Shown here: piece after piece, positions 6,284 to 8,155 of the stretch
How the letters are laid out: every line of letters begins with the position of its first letter
Position numbering within the stretch: position 1 is the first letter of the stretch
Origin: Blastococcus sp.
Lineage (GTDB): Bacteria > Actinomycetota > Actinomycetes > Mycobacteriales > Geodermatophilaceae
Direction: 5' to 3'
DNA: 8,155 bases
Assembly (NCBI GenBank): GCA_025963345.1
Contig: JAOPUS010000057.1
Coordinates: 1-8,155 of the forward strand
Notes under the pieces: model-generated
Told to the model about the DNA's origin: nothing
The model's database searches: none
The model's input: only the letters and a program-made list of their open reading frames with translations
Position numbers and translations under genes: made by a program

Positions 6284-6595
6284 ATGGTGCACAGAGTCGT
6301 CGTCAGCTACGGACAGCCCACGGATCCGGCGGCCTTCGATGCCCACTACCGGGACGCGCACGCGGCGCTCGCGCTGAAGGTGCCCGGTCTCCTCCGCTTC
6401 ACCTGGGGCCATGGCAAGCCGATGGACCCGTCCCAGCCGGCGCCCTACCTCGTCGCCGAACTGGACTTCGAGTCGGAGCAGGCGATGGGAGAGGCTTTCG
6501 GCACCCCGGAGGGCCAGGCCGCCGCCGGTGACGTGGCGAATTTCGCGACCGGCGGGGCCACGATGGCGCACTTCGACGTGCACGAGGTGCGGTGA
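6284..6595 (+). CDS. EthD-domain family protein
   Basis: A 103-residue protein of the EthD family, small dimeric alpha/beta-barrel (ferredoxin-like fold) proteins. The family is named after EthD of the ethyl tert-butyl ether degradation cluster of Rhodococcus. Several relatives act on or bind polyketide-like or aromatic compounds, but the biochemical role is often unknown. Visible signature: FDAHYRDAHAALALKVPGL (residues 18-36), matching the family pattern of paired His residues (His21, His26) followed by PGL; then PYLVAELDFES as a predicted beta strand, and a C-terminal strand near MAHFDVHEV. Full length for a single-domain member, with no signal peptide, so cytosolic. The start is supported by GGAGG. 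The ThDP enzyme gene begins 25 bases after the stop, suggesting one transcript and a shared pathway. It might be an isomerase, monooxygenase helper or ligand-binding protein; the sequence does not decide. Confidence 0.9.
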   Translation: MVHRVVVSYGQPTDPAAFDAHYRDAHAALALKVPGLLRFTWGHGKPMDPSQPAPYLVAELDFESEQAMGEAFGTPEGQAAAGDVANFATGGATMAHFDVHEVR

Positions 6596-6609
6596 CGGCG
6601 CGCATGGCG

Positions 6610-6614
6610 AGGAG
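6610..6614 (+). promoter_or_regulatory. Ribosome binding site of the ThDP enzyme gene
   Basis: AGGAG lies 6 bases before the GTG at 6621, which selects this start. The nearby ATG at 6604 is out of frame and reaches a stop after six codons. Confidence 0.7.
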
Positions 6615-6620
6615 CCGCCC

Positions 6621-8155
6621 GTGAACGGCGCGCAGGCACTGATCCGGACCCTCGTCGGCGCCGGCGTGGACGTCTGCTTCGCCAACCCCGGCACCTCCGA
6701 GATGCACTTCGTCGCCGCACTGGACGACGTACCCGACATGCGCGCAGTGCTCACCCTGTGCGAGGGCGTGGCCACCGGCGCGGCCGACGGCTACGCGCGG
6801 ATGGCCGGCCGCCCGGCCGCGACGCTGCTGCACCTGGGGCCGGGCATGGGGAACGGGCTGGCCAACCTGCACAACGCCCGTCGCGGTCGCACGCCGCTGG
6901 TCAACGTCGTCGGCGACCACGCGCGCTCGCACAAGAGGCTCGACGCTCCGCTGGAGTCCGACATCGACTCCGTCGCCGCGACCTTCTCCGGCTGGGTGCG
7001 TCGCTCGCTGTCGCCGGCCGACGTCGCGGGTGACGCGGTCGAGGCGGTCGCCGCCGCGTCCTCGGCGCCCGGGTCGATCTCGACGCTGATCCTCCCGGCG
7101 GACGTCTCGTGGGAGGACGGCGCCCAGCCGGCCGCGCCGCCGACCGTGCGCCCCGCGCCGCGGGTGGCGCCGTCGGTGATCGAGGACGTCGCCGCGGTCC
7201 TCGCTCTCGGGGAACCGACCGTGCTGTTCCTCGGCGGCGACGTGTTGGACGCCGACGGTCAGCTGGCCGCGGCCCGGGTGGCCGCCGGCACCGGGGCGCG
7301 CCTGATGGCGGAGACCTTCCCCGCCCGGACGACACGCGGCGCCGGACTGCCCGACGTCGCGCGGCTGCCCTATCCGCCGGAGACGGCGATCGCTGCGCTC
7401 GAGGGGACGAAGCACCTCGTGCTCGCGGGCGCGACGTCGCCGGTGCACTTCTTCGCCTATCCGGACATGCCCGGCCACCCCGTGCCCGAGGGCTGCACCG
7501 TGCACGTGCTCAGCGCGCCGGGGGAGGACGGCGTCGCGGCGCTCCAGGCGCTGGCACGGGCAGCCGCGCCGGACGCGGCCCCGGACGTGCTGGAGGCATC
7601 ACGGCCGGAGCTGCCGACCGGCGAACTGACCCCGCGCGCGATGGCGGCGGTGGTCGGTGCGCTCCTCCCCGAGAACGCGATCCTCGTCGACGAGGCGCTC
7701 ACGTCGGGCGTGGGGCTGACGGAACTGACCTCGGGCGCCCCGCGACACGACTGGCTGTGCCTGACCGGCGGGGCGATCGGCGACGGGCTGCCGATGGCGC
7801 TGGGCGCGGCGATCGCCTGTCCCGACCGGCCGGTGATCGGGATCCAGGCCGATGGCAGTGCGATGTACACGATCTCGGCGCTGTGGTCCTACGCCCGCGA
7901 GCAGGCCGACATCACGACGATCGTCTGCGACAACGGCTCCTACGCGATCCTCCAGCACGAGCTGTCGCGGGTCGGTGCGGCGAGCGACGGCAAGCGCGCC
8001 GGGCAACTGCTCGACCTGGGCGGACCCGGCCTGGACTTCGTCGCGCTGGCCACCGGCATGGGCGTCCCGGCGACCCGGGCGACGACGGCAGAGGAACTGG
8101 CCGACCAGCTCCGGCGCGCGCTTGCCGAGCCCGGGCCGCACCTGATCGACGCGGT
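6621..8155 (+). CDS. ThDP-dependent enzyme, 'acetolactate synthase large subunit'-like (3' end outside the window)
   Basis: The visible 511 codons belong to the thiamine diphosphate enzyme superfamily of acetolactate synthase, benzoylformate decarboxylase and related 2-oxoacid enzymes. The N-terminal pyrimidine-binding domain shows FANPGTSEMHF (residues 20-30) and CEGVATGAADGYARM (47-61), where Glu48 should be the Glu that activates ThDP. A variable central domain (about 185-310) follows. The C-terminal pyrophosphate domain shows GDGLPMALGAA and the Mg-ThDP motif ADGS ... DNGSY, with Asp411 and Asn438 as likely metal ligands (Ala replaces the first Gly of the usual GDGS). Relatives are about 515-550 residues, so little is missing. 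The protein is shorter than true acetohydroxyacid synthases (about 570-600) and no small-subunit gene is seen, so valine/isoleucine synthesis is doubtful; a decarboxylase or carboligase acting in catabolism is more likely. The GTG start has AGGAG 6 bases upstream. Confidence 0.9.
   Translation, partial: MNGAQALIRTLVGAGVDVCFANPGTSEMHFVAALDDVPDMRAVLTLCEGVATGAADGYARMAGRPAATLLHLGPGMGNGLANLHNARRGRTPLVNVVGDHARSHKRLDAPLESDIDSVAATFSGWVRRSLSPADVAGDAVEAVAAASSAPGSISTLILPADVSWEDGAQPAAPPTVRPAPRVAPSVIEDVAAVLALGEPTVLFLGGDVLDADGQLAAARVAAGTGARLMAETFPARTTRGAGLPDVARLPYPPETAIAALEGTKHLVLAGATSPVHFFAYPDMPGHPVPEGCTVHVLSAPGEDGVAALQALARAAAPDAAPDVLEASRPELPTGELTPRAMAAVVGALLPENAILVDEALTSGVGLTELTSGAPRHDWLCLTGGAIGDGLPMALGAAIACPDRPVIGIQADGSAMYTISALWSYAREQADITTIVCDNGSYAILQHELSRVGAASDGKRAGQLLDLGGPGLDFVALATGMGVPATRATTAEELADQLRRALAEPGPHLIDA

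Noticed and set aside
6596..6634. Direct repeat CGGCGCGCA before and after the ThDP start
   Set aside because: Nine bases of pure GC-rich sequence recur by chance in this DNA; there is no other sign of an attachment site or insertion.
5219..7505. Long minus-strand open frames opposite the MDR, EthD and ThDP genes (5219-6775 and 6399-7505)
   Set aside because: Their His-, Arg- and Gly-rich translations are typical antisense shadows. The plus-strand genes have clear domains, catalytic residues and, for the EthD and ThDP genes, good ribosome sites.

Overview
This is 8,155 bases of very GC-rich (roughly 70% or more by eye) bacterial DNA. Coding is dense, codon third positions are mostly G or C, GTG starts are used, and long spurious antisense frames are common. 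Together with the types of protein encoded, this points to a high-GC actinobacterium. A Geodermatophilaceae-like soil actinobacterium (Blastococcus, Geodermatophilus, Modestobacter) is my best guess, but that is inference. I see no rRNA, tRNA, CRISPR array, insertion sequence or phage gene.

Layout. The left edge (1-435, +) is the C-terminal part of an acyl-CoA dehydrogenase. It converges, with only 3 bases between the stop codons, on a Bcr/CflA-type MFS exporter (439-1692, -). Upstream of the exporter, 1693-1822 holds an imperfect hairpin that probably terminates the next operon and a small palindrome that could be an operator. Next come two tightly coupled minus-strand genes: a GT2 polyprenyl-phosphate glycosyltransferase fused to a GtrA-type membrane domain (3889-5178), and a GT39/ArnT-like GT-C glycosyltransferase with a glycine-rich linker and a C-terminal extracytoplasmic domain (1823-3892). 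Their stop and start codons overlap as ATGA. An 85-base divergent region containing a 9-bp-stem hairpin separates them from three plus-strand genes: a zinc-free quinone-oxidoreductase-type MDR enzyme (5264-6199), an EthD-domain protein (6284-6595) and a ThDP-dependent enzyme usually annotated as 'acetolactate synthase large subunit' (6621 to the window end, 3' end cut off).

How the genes work together. The GT2-GtrA and GT39 pair looks like a complete surface-glycosylation module: one protein loads a sugar on a polyprenyl phosphate and probably helps flip it, and the other transfers it outside the membrane. The acceptor and the sugar cannot be read from the sequence. The EthD and ThDP genes are close enough (25 bases) to be co-transcribed and probably act in one catabolic step or pathway; the MDR gene in front of them is separated by a strong hairpin and may be independent. 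The acyl-CoA dehydrogenase and the exporter show no clear link to the rest. Nothing here is a clearly new system. The most interesting items are the compact glycosylation pair, the hairpin touching its start codon, and the poorly defined EthD/ThDP pair.
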